From NCBI GenBank assembly GCA_014549065.1, contig JACDOX010000052.1, positions 1,255,603 through 1,319,602 on the forward strand: a stretch of 64,000 bases of DNA, read 5' to 3'. The translations under genes and the position numbers were made by a program. The notes under the pieces are model-generated. The model was given only the letters and a program-made list of their open reading frames with translations, was not told the DNA's origin and made no database searches. Of the stretch, positions 11,693 to 24,850 are shown piece after piece; position 1 is the first letter of the stretch, and every line of letters begins with the position of its first letter. This DNA comes from Cardinalis cardinalis (Eukaryota; Chordata; Aves; Passeriformes; Cardinalidae).

Positions 11693-12600
11693 AGTAACTG
11701 GTCTCAGACACCCCAGTAGCTCATCTGCCCAGCTGCTACCCTTGAATGCCAGGTTCCCAGTCCATACCTCTTGTATATATAATCTACCAAGACTCCAGCT
11801 TCCAGTATCATCNTTTACTCGCTCTCATCCCTTCATCCTACACACAGAGGTGACTGGTAGTTGACCAAGTCTTTCCTGAACTCAGCAGGGAAGGTAATGA
11901 TGCACCTCCTGCAGCCAAGGTGCTGTGCTGTAAGGCATGAAAATAAGGGCACAAGAGGCTAGAGCCTGACAGGTTTCAGCAAAATGGGAGGTGGTACTGC
12001 CAAATTTATGATCTTTTTTCAACTTGTNACTCCTAAAGCAGGATTCTTTCACCTGGCTTGCAAGAGCTGATCAACTCACCAAGAAAAAATATTTTATTTT
12101 ATTACAGAACAGGATTCNAGGCATCTAATACAGCTTGCCCACCTCCTAGGAAACAAGCACATTCTTTTACACAAAAAAGGTAACAAGGAAAGAATCATAA
12201 TATCAGAGGTGATTGGTCACTCATACTTGACCAAGCCTATGACAAAATTCCTAGTGTGNGTGTGCTGATCTTGGTCCAGTTCATTACACTGGCATACATA
12301 CAAATTCCTCCTGGGTTTGTGGTTTTGTTGTACAATCGTCTGAGGTTACTCTGGGTTATATTTTCATCTTCTTAGCTATCACCAAGTTATTATTTAACCC
12401 TAGACCCTAATACAGCTTCTGCTTGAACCTCTTCAAACAATTAGCTGTTCACAAGGTTTCTTCACTTAACATTCCAGTCCTGGGGACAGTTCACTACTTC
12501 ATTGCTCTGGCCATTGCTGTAGGGTTTCAAAAGTGGCCTACAGNTTCTAGAGAATTTTGGTGAAATTTTATAACTTTTTAACTTTATTTGACATCAAANT
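11693..12600. other. Unclassified GC-richer block, possible old ERV or LTR
   Basis: This block is less AT-rich than its surroundings and has the patchy look of decayed repeat DNA. The phrase AGAGGTGA-T-GGT followed by TTGACCAAG occurs twice (about 11846 and 12208), with different spacing inside. No TG...CA boundaries, primer-binding site or coding pattern was found, so I do not assign a family. Confidence 0.3.
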
Positions 12601-15600
12601 CGTTTGAAATCTCAACATGGAGATGGCAAAGTGACACGTGGCTTTGCCATTTCTGACTTTTGGGGGTTTGTGACTGTTTATCTGCCTGGAACTTCTTTTC
12701 AAGGCTTTATCACCAGAGAGTATACATAAGCATCGANTCTTCTAAAATCTTCCTACATGAATGGCTGTGCGATCATTTTATTTTCAAGTACACTAGAGGG
12801 AAAGACCATATTTTACAAAATAATTAATTGGGTAGGCAAGTTCCACTGAAAACAAGAGATCAGAATGAAGCCAATACATTTTCATTACATATTTCCAAGA
12901 AATTCNTCTCACTGCCAAAGGATATGGAAGTGATAAATACCCATCCTCCTTGATGTGAAACAAGCTACAACTACAGGAACATAAAAAAAGATCTTAATGT
13001 TTATATATTTTCTGATGGGAAGTGTCCTGTGGGAACTCTTTTGGTACTTTATATAAAGAAATAAATGGTAGATGTTTGTCTGGCAAGCATTGTAAAATAT
13101 CTCACAAGGGGAATTTCCCAGCCTCCATAGATCACTAAACATTCCTTATAGGCAAAATTTCTAACATGAATTTTATGGGTTTGAAAACAAAACAATTTCC
13201 TCATTACCCACACAGTAGGTATGACAAATGATTGATTATTGTCTTTACATTAACTCTTTACATTTTCAAAATATTTCACCATACTCTCTTTCCCTAGNTC
13301 AACATGTTCTTTACCTTTTCATCATGCATCTTATTTTCTAATTTTTTTTCAGGTATTTAATTTCTTCATCTTTTAAGAAAGTGTTGTTGGAGAAAAACCT
13401 CAACCTTTGTTTTTTAATCAACACTAGAGTATGGAACAGTTTATTTACCTTCTGTATCTCCTATATGATGCTACTAATGACCCATCATAAAATGTGAGTA
13501 GACTTACAAAGGTGTCTCATTTTATCATCCCTTAATTTCATATAACTTCTTCTGCTTTTTCTTTTTTTTTTTTGATTGAAAATGACTGAAAATGTGGAGT
13601 GATTTAACCTGGGCTGTATTTAAAGACAGTGCTAAAGCCTTCTTAAAATTAAAAATCACATATTTATTCTTGTCTCCTCTCCCAGGAAAGTCTTATGTTT
13701 TATCAGAATTCTTTGGCATGGTTTGCAGAATACATTAATAAAAAATGTCTCTATTCTTGAGACCACTGTTGTTGCTGTGAGTAAAATGTGTCTTAGTGTC
13801 TGTTCTGATATGTACATGATGTTCTTGATTAATTAGTCTCAATATAGTAGAGTGGCCATTACAAAAAAAAGAGGACAATGCTCACAAATCAATTAGAGAA
13901 ATAATTCTAGATTTCTCTTCTGTCATTGTACTTTTATCCATAAACTCTGAAATTAGTCTTTTATTAGGCATATAGATTACAGGTACCCATCTAATTTATT
14001 GAGTAAATAATTTATCATTAAACAGAAGTGCATATTCATATAGATGTGCATATATTCATATAAATGTGCTATGCATTGNCCATCTTAACTTACAGCATTC
14101 CTAAATTGGTAGATAATTCAACAAAATTGATTACAAAGTAGGTAANAAATCTCTCTTTTCTAGATCTCCTCCATTCGCTGAACAAGTATCATATCTATGA
14201 CTCTGACCAGAGGTATATTTCAGCATTTTTTCCCAAAAACCTCAAACAATAGAAGATTTAATGCTTTACTGTTATGTTCTGAGCTGTAGCAAATACCAAT
14301 TTCTCTAAAAACAATTCTAAATCTTCATAATTTATTTTAATCCAGACAAAAATGACATTTCTACTATCTAACTTCTTTTTAAACATTTTCTTGTTTTCTT
14401 CCTCCTCTCTAGTTTCCCCTGTAGGCTTCAACTTCACTTTTATGCTTTCTTTCAGAAAGTCTGTCTGACATCTCTGCAAATCAGAGCTGTTCTCCATGTT
14501 GTTGTCTTACATCTCATGTTGCATTTTCAAAAATATGGAGAGTAGAAAGCAGGTAGGCTAAATCTCTGTAAACATTTCATTGCCCTGATATGACATTACA
14601 AAGAACTAAGAGTGACATTCTGTTTTTCAATTTAATTCTTTTATGATNTTACATATAAATATATTCAATTTTTAAATTATTATTACTATTACTGTTATTA
14701 TTATTTCTCCTTTCTTCCATTCCTTGCAGAGACTTTTATATTCCAGTAGTAACATTTATATTGTCAATTGTGCCAATTACTAATATAAGTACATGGTGTG
14801 TAGGTAAAAGGCAGACCCACTCACTGTCTGACCTAGTATATATTTTGGCATTTCATCCAGGGTGAAAATTCTTGTTAGTTTGCAGACAGAGGTGAGTTTA
14901 TTCTTAAATCTATTATAATTCACTGAACAAAGAGTCAAGATCAGTAGTACCAGCAGAGTACAACTCCAGTAAATTGTAAGGCTCCTGGACCAAACAGTCT
15001 GTCCAGCCTGGAACTGAAAAATAGAACACGTTGTCCATTGTCACTTGTGTAAATTAGCGCTATTTAGGAAAAGTTTTAGGAAATATAATTAGCAAATTGT
15101 GAAATATTCTGACTATATTGNCTTATTGATATTTCAGGAGACCTTAGATTGACTTTTGCCTTTAATTTTGTACAGGTTTGAATGTTTTACTGTTGCATTA
15201 CAGATATTCAGGGCTTCAGATAGGTGTTGTATACTGTTGCAGATAANGAAACTGAAATGAAACAATAATGCTTCTCCTCAAACAGGGCATGAGCTTTGCT
15301 GAATTTCTTACACATTTTCCAAAGATAAGTAGTGACAATTTGACAAGTGAAATTCATTAGTGCAGTGTGGGATTTTTTAAAGCTTCCTCGGCAAGCATCC
15401 TAAAGTTTATTATAGTTTATATTTTTGCCAATCTACTAACTAAAGATAGAGAAGAAAAATCGATGCTAACCACAGGGGATGAAGGGTGTCATGTTTCATT
15501 TGCATTTTGCCTTTTCTAGATATCTCAGTTATTGAATTTACACTGAATAACCTTGCCTGATTTTGACTGTTTTTACTCAAGACACAACTTTCAAAGTTCA

Positions 15601-16539
15601 GCTGATGGTAATTAATAAGAATTTTTCCCACTTAAAAATATCTGCTAATTTTTATTTGAGTTAAGTTTTTTTTTGTGGGTTTTTTTTACCAACTACAGAT
15701 ATAATTGATGTTGGTAATTTTGGTATGTGCAGATTAAAACTAAAATGCTTACCTGANAAGCAAGTTCACATGATGAGCTGCTTGAAAACTAAGCTGTATA
15801 TGAGACAAATTTTCACGTTTCTTATATCATGAAAAATAAAGCTAAAAAATATCTTCTGACTAGAAACTAGAAGACAGTAAAAAAATACAATTTTAAGTGC
15901 CTCAAAGTGATACTGAGATCGAGTTCTTCAAAAAGTGAGTATGACTAGAAAACATATTTTTGAGGACAGGTGATTTTCCCATGGCTGCTAAACCAAGAAT
16001 TGGGTTTTCTCTTCCACTCACCTTCANTTATTGAGAATATAAGAATGATGATGATCATCATTATCAATGTGCTTTAAATCATTTATCATAAGATCCATTA
16101 AAAGTGTAAACTCAATTTTAAGGCTATGTTTTTTGTGCTACATCTTACTTGTACAGTAAAATATACTAACCATATTTTCTCATTTGTTTTGGTTGCAGAA
16201 AAGTATGTTACAGGTGAATTAATTCTCTATGATTATTGTAATGCACTATGGCTAATTTCTGTTATAAGCAAAATTGATGGATTGTAGATTCCAAAAGATA
16301 TTGATAACTTCTATGACAATTAACAATGGAATGAATAGCATTAAGTGGCAAGGCACATGTAATCAGAGTAAGGCTGCATTGGTCCTCTCCACGGAAAGAT
16401 TCACCAGCATTTTGGTACTTAGAACCCTTTCTAGGACTTTCTTAGNAGAAAACAATTTTATCAATAAGTTTTACTGCCAAGTAAAAGCATCCACATGAGA
16501 AAATGCTGCTTTGATGTAAGACAGATACACAGATAACAT
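12601..16539. other. AT-rich DNA without recognised gene
   Basis: Nothing recognised beyond short low-complexity runs, such as a T-run at about 13561-13573 and a three-fold GTGCATAT-like repeat at about 14029-14070. Open frames are short and unlike known proteins. Confidence 0.55.
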
Positions 16540-16880
16540 AATCACTGGTACCTGTTGTCATTANATTGCAAGAGTTCTATTGACATTATATTGCAAAGGT
16601 TCCATATTGCTAGTTTCGTATCTCCTTGATGTTTCTCATAGGCAGCTCCTCTAGGCATTAACTTCCTTGTGTCACAGTAGCCAACCAACTCCAGTTCTCC
16701 TCAATCAACCTATCCACTCTTTTATAAAACTCTTCTTTATTGGCTACAGTCTGGCCTGTTAAAGTCAGACCTGCTCCCAATCTCTAATAATTGGCTCAGC
16801 TGCAACTCTTTAGAGGGTAAGAATGCTTTCTACACTACCCCCTACTTATGTTCTATCCCCCTACAGGTACCTAACGGGAA
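16540..16880 (-). mobile_element. Candidate LTR or ERV fragment, family unknown
   Basis: On the minus strand this stretch has a CCAATAAAG word (16735-16743), followed about 6 bases later by TTTTATAAAA (16720-16729). This resembles a CCAAT box and a TATA box and so looks like an LTR U3 region. It is richer in GC than its flanks and I have the impression of a repeated family, but I could not fix TG...CA ends. A 24-base degenerate tandem repeat (CATTATATTGCAA-like) lies at about 16560-16607. It could also be unique sequence. Confidence 0.35.
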
Positions 16881-17716
16881 CAGCTATGGGCTTCTCCACC
16901 AGGATTTGCTATCTGAGCTTATCTTGAATTAAAGAGCTACATGTTTGATGGCCCAGACATACATGTACAGGGCACAGGCCTGTGCCTACCCAGATTCACC
17001 ACTGTGTGGATCACTAACTCCTCATGATCAATGATATTCTGATTAGGGTGACTGCAACTGTATAGGGAAAGAATTATTTTAAAAGATCTAATGAAACTTT
17101 TGATTTCTCCACAGAANGTCATGCCCTTGCCCCACTCATGCCGAACCCAAACCTTTGAAGTCACAATTATTTTTTCAAAAAGTCTATAATTTCTATACTG
17201 TAGGAAACATCAGCCATAATAATTTCTTAACTTCCTTCATTATGCCTATCGCTTTTATTTCGTATAGTTTATATGATAATAGCAAATGATAGTTTAACTT
17301 CTTAGCAATCGAGTAAGATATGAAGGTAATTGAAAATTTTTATCACCCTCTTTTTTTTGTATCTGTTGTTTATTCCTATTATTGTTAAAATTCAAATTTA
17401 ACAGAATGTATTTTAATATTGGTCAGAGATGTATTTTAATATTTGCTATATGGAAGTAATCACACCATAAGGGACTCTTTGCTTAGCTTATAGCTCAATT
17501 ACTGTAAAGTAGCTGAAATGAAGTGTGTAATTAAGCTCAGGGTGTACTGAAAAATACATAAAGTTTCATAAAAAATAAACACGTGGAGTTTGCCTATAAT
17601 TATCTTCAAATGTATCAAATATTGGGAAATAAAAATTTCAGAGTTTTCATTTGGATAATAGCTTGAGTCAACTCTGAGATGATTTCACCAAAATTAATTT
17701 TAGAAATATGTGTTAT
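16881..17716. other. AT-rich DNA without recognised gene
   Basis: Nothing recognised. Confidence 0.5.
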
Positions 17717-18406
17717 TGTAGGGGCAAACCAGCTCTCAGGTGTCCTGGGTAACCCAAAATGTTATTGTATTCCNTACCTATCTGTGCCCCAGAATTGTTC
17801 CTGTCTCTTTGACACTCGTTGGCAGGATCAGAACTGAAATCGCGGGGCAGCTGGGAGGTGCCTGTCCCTTTAGACGGTCAGGGCACCTGAGCAGACTGCC
17901 TCTTTGGCCTGGCAGCATTTGCTGGAGGCAGAGGCTGTGCTTTGGAAAGGCTGCTTCGGGTGTGTCTGGACTGGCAACTACAGCAGCTGGGAAAAACTGC
18001 GCTTCCCAATTAGAAACTGTTTTCAGAGTGAACTTTGCAAACTCTATGGGCAGTGAAAGTTAAGTGGGTCCCAGGGTGGGCAGGTTACCCTTTGTCCGCG
18101 CCAATCTAGATTTTTCCATGTGTTTACAATCTAACAATCATCACTACATTCCTGCCACTAAACTATATCACTTCCACCTTCTTACATGCCTTGCAAGGCA
18201 TTGCTCTGGGCAGCCATAAATTCTCTTTTGTGGACAGAGTTACATGGAGGCCTTGCCAGCCTACAGGTGTCACAGAGGGTTTCTGCTGTTTTCTTTGTTG
18301 TTGCTGTTGTAGCGCAGGCTGATATAGCTCTGGCAGCAAAACTTTGTAATATAAACCCAGCCTCAGGCTCTCAGTCTGCAGCTGACCCACTATAATGTTG
18401 TATTGC
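17717..18406. mobile_element. Candidate solo LTR, family unknown
   Basis: This 690-base block is clearly more GC-rich than its surroundings and retains several CpG sites (for example around 17839, 17874, 17958 and 18098). It starts with TG (17717) and ends with CA (18405-18406). The flanking five bases are GTTAT on the left and GTCAT on the right, a possible target-site duplication with one mismatch. These are LTR-like features, but no other copy exists in the window, the orientation is not clear and no family was recognised. The short open frames on both strands do not resemble known proteins. Confidence 0.4.
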
Positions 18407-19204
18407 AGTCATTTACCACTTAGAAAACTTTCTTCACAGTTCTGAGGACTAGAAACTTTGTGGTTGCTCCAAAGGNGTGTCTATGATATTACAAGCTCTA
18501 GGCATAGCCTAGGGCAAATTTTAACTTCCCTTCTAAATTCAGCACTTTCAATATATCCTAACTCTTCCCATCATATGTGAAATAAAAGGTTCAAATAACC
18601 ACTGAGGTACTTCACTTATACAGTTTGCGGATATCTTCCAACCCTAGAGACAATAGTTCCTTGAATATACTTACAAAATGTCTGGTGTCCTTCACGTTTC
18701 AATTCTTTATTTCTCCCTTTGTTTTACCAGGAACCTGTGTATGTTATTTAGATTATAATTCATTACAGCTTTGGATGTTTTTTGTCATTTTACATTTTTT
18801 AATCGAGGATTGAAGAAATAAAACTTGTAAGTATTTAGGTGAAGTGTAGTCATTGTAAGAAAGCTCTTCATATATATATTTCTTTCTTTCTTCATACACA
18901 CACACTCATCAGAAGGGTCCAGAAAGCATTAGAGATTCAAAAAATCCATAGATGAACTCATGAAGAAGCATATTCCAATTCTGAAATAATCAAACATATT
19001 CACACCNGCTTTAGTCTGTGCACAATGTGTTTAAAAATGCAGTAATGGAATTTCTCTTATCTGTGTATCCTGATCTTCTCAAGATAGAGANCAAGTGTCT
19101 TTATAATTCTGTGTTGAATGATGTGTTGTTTGATAAATACCTAGGATGGAAATTGCTATTCTGCAACTTTCACATTCATGTCCATGGTCACTGTCTGTAA
19201 GTTT
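18407..19204. other. AT-rich DNA without recognised gene
   Basis: Contains a small TTTC/CACA simple tract at about 18880-18906 and nothing else recognisable. Confidence 0.5.
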
Positions 19205-19412
19205 TTAAAGAGCACAGCTGCCTGGCTCAGCTATCACTGGCCACACAAAGATACCACCCACCCATGACCACTGAGCACCCCGAGACTCATTTCTGGGGCC
19301 TTCCACCAGAGGACTGTGCATGATCCACAGCCCTAAAACTGCCCCCCCAGGGGTGGTACCTTGGCACTCCCACCTGAACCAAAAAAGCCTTTCACCCACT
19401 ACAGTAACTGAC
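19205..19412 (+). mobile_element. ERV-L-like LTR fragment
   Basis: The stretch around 19297-19382 ('GGGGCCTTCCACCAGAGGAC', then 'CACCTGAACC') is closely similar to part of the LTR at 30275-31135, read from that element's minus strand ('GGGCCTTCCACCAGAGAACT', then 'CACCTGAAACC'). It is therefore a partial LTR of the same or a sister family in the opposite orientation. GC content rises sharply inside the boundaries. Both ends are truncated. Confidence 0.75.
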
Positions 19413-22400
19413 AAAACCTTTTCTTAAAGAACATACAATGTGTTATTATTAATGAAATGTTCAGTGCTGCCTTTAATGAAGAGCTCAGGAATTTTCTTGT
19501 GTAGGAAAGAAGCTATAGTGAAAATTATAGCACAATTTCCACTTCGTATTTTACAACCTAGTTACCACAATGTCTGGAATCTTATTCNAATCAAACATAC
19601 AAGTAGTAGGTACTAAACTACTCCTATCTCTGGTGTGTTGTTTCGAGTTTTTTCAGGGTTTCTTTTTTCCTTCTGTGTTTATTTGTCTTTTTTATTTTGG
19701 TCTGACATGCCTGTAGCGATAAAAAGATCTTTATCGCACAGCAAAATATTATGAATACTCTTCATTTTCTTCCTCCCTCAGAAAATATCAGTAACTAGAC
19801 ACTTATTCTCAAACATTTCAGGAAATTCTTTCTTAATAGGGAGAAAAATTGATTCAAACATTGGAAAGTAGCACTTTTCTACAAAATGACTGATGTTCAG
19901 GATGATTTATTTGTGACCCAAGGGCTTGTTTCAGTTTTTATATGGTAAAGTGGGCTGAGGGCATTATAAGAATAGTATTAATTGAGTACATTTNAGTTTG
20001 TACTCAAATATGGTTATTGAGATTAATAGTTTTGACCACATAGAGACAATAACTAAAAACGTGTAAGACAACCACTAGCATGAAAAGTGTTAATAATAAA
20101 ATAATTTACTGAAGTCACTTTTAAAAATTTAAAACTGGCCATAATTTATTAGTCTTCTGAACACTTNGATTACAGATTTAGTATTCCCTAACTGATATAT
20201 GCATATATATATATACATACATATANACGCATACACATATTTATTTGCAAAGAGTAGAATGATGACTCTTTTTCCTTGGCCCTGAAAATTATCTGCCATT
20301 ACTTTATAACAACATGGTTGTGAAATCCCAAACTAAGTGACACAAGTTAAACTATTTGCTCACTTTAAAAAAAAAGGCAGAAGACTTAGAACACTGATAA
20401 CATCAGAAAATAATGGTTCTTAATGCATTTCCTAATGTGTCTTTATGCATTCACTATTTATTTGGTCATAAATAGAAAAGACAGTAATCAACATTTCTTT
20501 AGCCTCATTTTGACATTTCAAGGAATTCAAAGCTATTTCATTTTTTTTCCTTTAGACAATGAACTCAGGTTTTTAGACTGGGCTATTTCTTTCAACTCTC
20601 TGGTAGTTACTAATAATGTCCTTACCCTATTTATAATGTATTTATTGCAAGTTTTATCATGTTTAACAAATAAAATGAAAAATAAATTAAACAGAAAATA
20701 ATCTGGTTTTTTACCTTTTCATTTGCTAGCTAGAACTGCAAATTAATTTCATAAGTTTAGCAATTAAGAAACCTATGATATTTGTCTCTTCATTTTATAA
20801 ATGTTTTAAATTGCATAAATGTGGAGTATAGAATAATTTTATGTTTGCTAAAATGTTGTTTTCACCCTTAAGAGCATATACTTTATATATGCCTGTGTTA
20901 TCTGGAAAATGTGACCTCCCTTTGGGGAAAGTTTAACATTACCCTCCTTGGCTTCAGAGCAGAGCCTTACATTTCTTAATGCAAACCAAAGTTTTTACAG
21001 CCTCCGAAAGTCTTCTGTTTATTCACAGCCACCTGAATCCTGATGGTATTAAGAACCAGTGGGCATAGTTATACTGTGCATAAGCCTTTTGTCTAGGTTC
21101 ACATGTTCACATGTGCTGAATAGTGTCATCAGCATGGCAGTGTTTGTGCAATTGTTCCCACCTCATGGATACAGGTCTTTGTAAACAGTGCCTTGAGACN
21201 GAAGAACCTTCAGTGTTGCTTTTCCAATGGGTGAGCAGTTATATTTTTTGGACTAAAATTAAGGCTGATTAAGGCAGATTGGTTATTAGATATTTGCNGA
21301 GGTGGACATCTCTGTAGTGAGCAGGAACACAGCAAGCAGACTTCAGTTGTTAAAGGGGCAGCTTGTCTGGGAGAGCCAGAGAAACCCTGTGAGGCAGTGC
21401 AGCAATGGAGATGCTGGGGTCTCCCTGCCTAGTGAAGATTTACACTCCTAATCCATAATATTTCATATTCAGGAGCTGGATAGGGGGTTTTGGCTAGTTT
21501 TTATGGAATATGTTGTACTGCTTTCTACTGAGAGCTGAATATATTTCTAGAGCATAAAAAGTTAATAAAACGACAGTAATAAAAAGACTAAAGTATCATT
21601 CAACTGTGACAATTTTATTCAAAGAAACAAAATATTCTGTTTTTATTTCCTGGTTTATAGAGCAAACATTCTTATTTTAAAATAATCTGACTGTTTCCCT
21701 CTGAATTAATTTATTCTGCAGAACTTGTAGGAATGACCCAATTATGTCAGGAAATGCACACACAAATTAGGTAACTATTCCATATGTTTTCATCCACTGT
21801 TATTTTACATCAGTATCCAGCATGTACCAAAACAACTGTTTGCTGTGAAGGCATTATTAGTTCCAAACAGATGAAGAGATGTCACATTCAATTTTTTTTT
21901 CTTTTTCTCACATCTTTGTTCTAACATGATGGTAGCAGAAGGTAAGAAATCTATGAGTAATTGTAAGGGGAAAAAAAAAGTTAAAAATAAAAAATGCTAC
22001 TTACAAGTCTGCATCTTTTACTGACAGTAAGATGAAAGACGTGTTGTCTCATTAAAAGTTAGACACAGTATCCAACTACTTCATAACATTTTACTGGAAA
22101 GATGTAATAGATTTTAACAAAATATTAACGACTTTAAGTGGTATTTCCTAGTAAATTTAATGCTTCATATCTAAATCAGAATAAGTACTTAGATGCACTA
22201 CAGTTCTCTGGCTTGTTTCATTGACCTGAGTTCATTACATTTAAAAAGCATTTCCTTTTAAAGAATTCAGTTTATATTTATTCGCACATTTGGACAAGCA
22301 TCCAGTCTTGAATTACACATATACTTGAAATGGTTCAAGTCCTTAACGGCTTTCTGAGTGGAAAAANTTTTTGCTTTGGTGTGTATGTGTGTATGTAGTA

Positions 22401-22421
22401 GGGAGAGTAGCAGTAAAAGCA
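19413..22421. other. AT-rich DNA, unassigned moderately GC section
   Basis: No gene seen. About 20940-21460 is less AT-rich than the rest and could be an old repeat or conserved noncoding DNA. I recognise no family. A small inverted repeat (GCGATAAA / TTTATCGC) lies at 19716-19737. Confidence 0.5.
20194..20240. repeat. (TA)n/(CATA)n microsatellite
   Basis: Alternating TA with CATA interruptions; one N at about 20226. Confidence 0.8.
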
Positions 22422-22560
22422 CTGGAAGGGTCCAAGGCCAGGTCAGACAGGGCTTTGAGCAATCTGGTCTAATAAAAGGTGTCCCTTTCTATGGCAGGTT
22501 GACTGGAACTGGATGATCTTTAAGGTCCATTCCAACCCAAAGCATTCTAGCATTCTATGA
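22422..22560 (+). mobile_element. CR1 LINE, 3' terminal fragment
   Basis: This matches the last 140 bases of a CR1: 'GGGCTTTGAGCAATCTGGTC', 'GTGTCCCTTTCTATGGCAGG', 'TGATCTTTAAGGTCCATTCC' and the 3' terminal short repeats (ATTCTAGC, ATTCTATGA). It is 5' truncated, as most CR1 insertions are. The CR1 end is followed within 50 bases by a (TTG)n tract. Confidence 0.93.
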
Positions 22561-22607
22561 CCACTAGCAAAATTAAAGTCCATTATTTTGAGTCCTTTTT
22601 TCTTTTT

Positions 22608-22643
22608 TGTTGTTGTTGTTGTTGTTGTTGTTGTTATTGTTGG
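22608..22643 (+). repeat. (TTG)n microsatellite
   Basis: About ten copies of TTG with one interruption (TTATTG), just downstream of the CR1 3' end. Confidence 0.9.
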
Positions 22644-24850
22644 TTTGTGTTGTTAGCATGTGACTTTATTTGTATTTACACTCATGAACTGTGAACATCC
22701 TGCACTTTGAACTGGTTTTGTTCCTACTAAGGATTACTATCATAACTTCTTATATTATAAAAATGAGCTTGAGCTCCTTGGATGAATGCAGTATCAGGTG
22801 TTCTCTGAAACCTTTGCTTCAGGCTAGGAAGTTTTGAAGTACAAAGATACTCCTGATATTATATGTACTCTAACAAACATATCNAGACAGTTAAAAATTT
22901 TTAAGTATGTAACAGGAAAGTATTTGTATGCACACCCATATCCAATCTATTCAATACTTGAATATTTTATCTATTACATGATAGTAGAAATATCCTCAAC
23001 AGAATTAAAATTCTAGAAATTTTTTTCTGCTTCTTNGTCCATTTCTCTATGTTCTCTATGTACTGGTAAAAATGGCTTACCAGTAAATTTGAGAATGCCA
23101 GATCCTCTGTGAATTCAGTCTTTATTTGCATGATGAGTTTTAGGTAATTGTGCATCCCAAGCGAATGACCAAATACTTTAAAGTGAAGAACAAATTGTAT
23201 GAGACTTCAACCTTACTTCTGCCAGTCCTCCTAAGATTACTTTTANGCCTAGGAAGCTTTGACAGGGATGGCCAGTAGTGATAAAAAGGAATCAAAACAA
23301 TGATGGGAGCTTTGAATAAAATAAAAGAGCTTTGCAATAAGTGCAGTGTGAAGGGCATATAGGAACTGTCATTTCAAAGAGGCTAAGTGACATGTCAGTG
23401 GCAAAATGGGTCATGCTAGAAAGTATTTCTGTTCAAAAGGGAGTTCAAGTTTGAGGATAAGGAGCTGTTCAGCAGGCAAATGCATTTTGAGCTACTCTGA
23501 ATTTGAAAATGGACATTCTTTGTTAGCAGTATTTTGGTTTGCTTTTTACTGGAAAGAAACATCTATTCAAAACAATTTCTGTCATTACCGAGAACAAATT
23601 GGAGACTGATATAGCGGAGTTTATCCTCNATTATTACAGTTAGGGAAAAAAAGAAAAAAAAAGGAAGAGTAGAGTTTTTTGGTTTCTCTGCTAAAAGCTG
23701 CAATAAATCAATTCTAAAGCAGTTGTTTACCAGATAGGAGATGTGCCTAGTAGGCAATCCCAGTTAATAGAAATTTCTGGAATCTGTAAAGTTTAAATGA
23801 ATTATTGAAATGTGGTTTTATGACAGTTCATTAACCCATAACACAGTCAGTTTATTTAGTTTAGAACTGTATTTCAGTCAAGCAATTTTTTTGGCAATGA
23901 CCAATATGCCATTATATTATTGTCATTTAGATAATAATTTTTCAAATTCATATNATCTTTTCCCTTCAATCTCCATTTTAGTCCTATTCTATGCCTTCCC
24001 TGGGCTGGTTTTACATTATCTTTTGGCCAACATTTTTTCCCTTCTAGATGAGTGTCCCTGAGCAGTAACAAGCTCAATCAAACTTCTGATAGAATTGTAT
24101 TTCCCGAGCCAGGTAGAAACTTCAGAATCTGTTTCTGTAGTTCATAATGATAAAGTAAAAATAATGGGTTAAAAAAAAAANNTAAAAATTTAAAACGTAA
24201 GAAAAGGAATTGAAAGGATTTTCTCAGTAGATAATGAAAAATAATTTAAAATGGATAAATTCTATACCCTAACTGCTAAGACGCCATGTTATGTAAAGTG
24301 ATGCTTCCACAAGCCTTATAGAACCAAATGTACTTTGGATGAAGTATTATGTCTTAGAGACATGACAAGATGTGACACCTTATAATACATGACAAGATTT
24401 CTCTGAAGGCTCAGAAAGGGCCTGAATAATAAATTCCAAAACTGTATTCCATCTTGGATTTCTGTGACTAAAAACTGAAATAAAATATTTGTTCCAATAA
24501 TGTCTTACATTTCAGTCTGTTACAGGGTTGCTCTAAAGAATTCTATTGATATTTTAAAAAGCCCAAACAAATTAGATACTTGGTTTTAGATTCCTAAATA
24601 ATTATGTTGTGTTAGCAGTGCAAATATGGATTAGATATCTTAGATATATTAGATATATTTAGAGACATTGATCTTAGGGATATAGATATATTAGATATAT
24701 TTCTGCAAACAGCTCTATTCTGAACATTCCTGTTACTTTGTAAAATAGACCTAATCGTGACCAAAACATATTTGGTCACTCAGGAACAGTCAAACTCTAA
24801 AGATTAGATAAAAAACAATGCAATTTTTTGGAAAGAATCCCAGGAAAAGT
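22644..24850. other. AT-rich DNA without recognised gene
   Basis: No family recognised. At 24631-24702 there is an imperfect repeat of TTAGATATA-like words. An A-run with two N bases lies at about 24171-24182. Confidence 0.55.
24631..24702. repeat. Imperfect TTAGATATA repeat
   Basis: Five or six degenerate copies of a nine-base AT-rich word, partly separated by unrelated bases. Confidence 0.6.

Noticed and set aside
17740..18063. 107-codon plus-strand open frame in the 17.7-18.4 kb block
   Set aside because: The block has LTR-like ends and raised GC. The frame resembles no protein and contains an N codon near its start.
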